Source: an uncultured Eubacterium sp. (GTDB taxonomy: Bacteria; Bacillota; Clostridia; Lachnospirales; Lachnospiraceae). Taken from it: 43,869 nt of DNA. Both the position numbers and the translations under genes were made by a program. Shown piece by piece: positions 43,761 to 43,869 of the stretch; within the stretch, counting starts at the first letter, position 1, and every line of letters starts with the position of its first letter. The stretch spans positions 1-43,869 of the forward strand of contig URQO01000011.1 in NCBI GenBank assembly GCA_900550135.1, read 5' to 3'. The notes beneath the pieces were generated by a model. The model was not told the DNA's origin and ran no database searches. It worked only from the letters and a program-made list of their open reading frames with translations.

Positions 43761-43869
43761 TTTAACAGATAGCATTGGTTAGGATAGTAAATAGTATTGG
43801 TATTGCTCCATCCTCCACGGGGGGTATACCCTCAAGTTCATAAGTAATATCGAGTTTAGAATGAATATC

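Noticed and set aside
1..43869. CRISPR arrays, rRNA, transposases or integrases
   Set aside because: None seen: the only regular repeats are the large direct duplication, the structured elements and the 27-base tandem repeat in one lipoprotein gene.

Overview
The window looks like a chromosomal segment of a low-GC Clostridia, most likely a member of the Lachnospiraceae. This is an inference from gene content and order (pyrF-pyrK-pyrD...pyrE, purE-purM-purN-purD, clpC-radA), the AT-rich codon use and lineage-typical small proteins; no rRNA is present to settle it. The first 49 bases are not biological: they match the Illumina P5/TruSeq adapter, so the left end is an untrimmed contig or read edge and the first gene is cut.

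Layout. 50-1444: end of a DUF2079-type membrane protein. 1493-5765: pyrimidine genes pyrC, pyrF, pyrK, pyrD. 5830-27851: an accessory island with (i) a LytTR-regulated promoter, a tiny 13-codon ORF, a 6-TM AgrC-like histidine kinase and a LytTR response regulator; (ii) a second promoter with the same operator leading into a 2,599-residue secreted RHS/WapA-like protein whose C-terminal domain resembles GH75 chitosanase; (iii) an array of small lipoproteins, membrane proteins and basic cytosolic proteins that look like immunity genes, including a perfect 1,915-bp direct duplication; (iv) a KAP-family P-loop NTPase. 28384-29064: pyrE, which the island separates from pyrD. 29083-31960: VanZ-like protein, small membrane protein, M29-like aminopeptidase. 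32063-36004: purE, purM, purN, purD. 36126-42504: a surface protein with an acidic tail, clpC, a small conserved protein, radA. 42592-42662: tRNA-Trp. 42710-43359: a minus-strand HigBA-type toxin-antitoxin locus with a frameshifted toxin. 43505-43760: remnant of a metallophosphoesterase gene.

How it may work together. The kinase/regulator pair is framed by two promoters carrying the same 21-bp-spaced direct repeat (TCAACGTTYATGTC-N7-TCRACGTTTGTGCA) with the putative -10 at the same distance. One promoter drives a transcript that starts with a Trp/Phe-rich 13-residue peptide ORF, the other drives the giant RHS toxin. This is the architecture expected of a self-amplifying peptide-sensing circuit controlling a contact or secreted toxin, with immunity genes downstream. 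The peptide role is inference.

A second unexpected feature is a family of three ~90-nt structured elements (between pyrC and pyrF, and two between purN and purD). Their stems show compensatory changes, and each is enclosed by a different, locus-specific inverted repeat.
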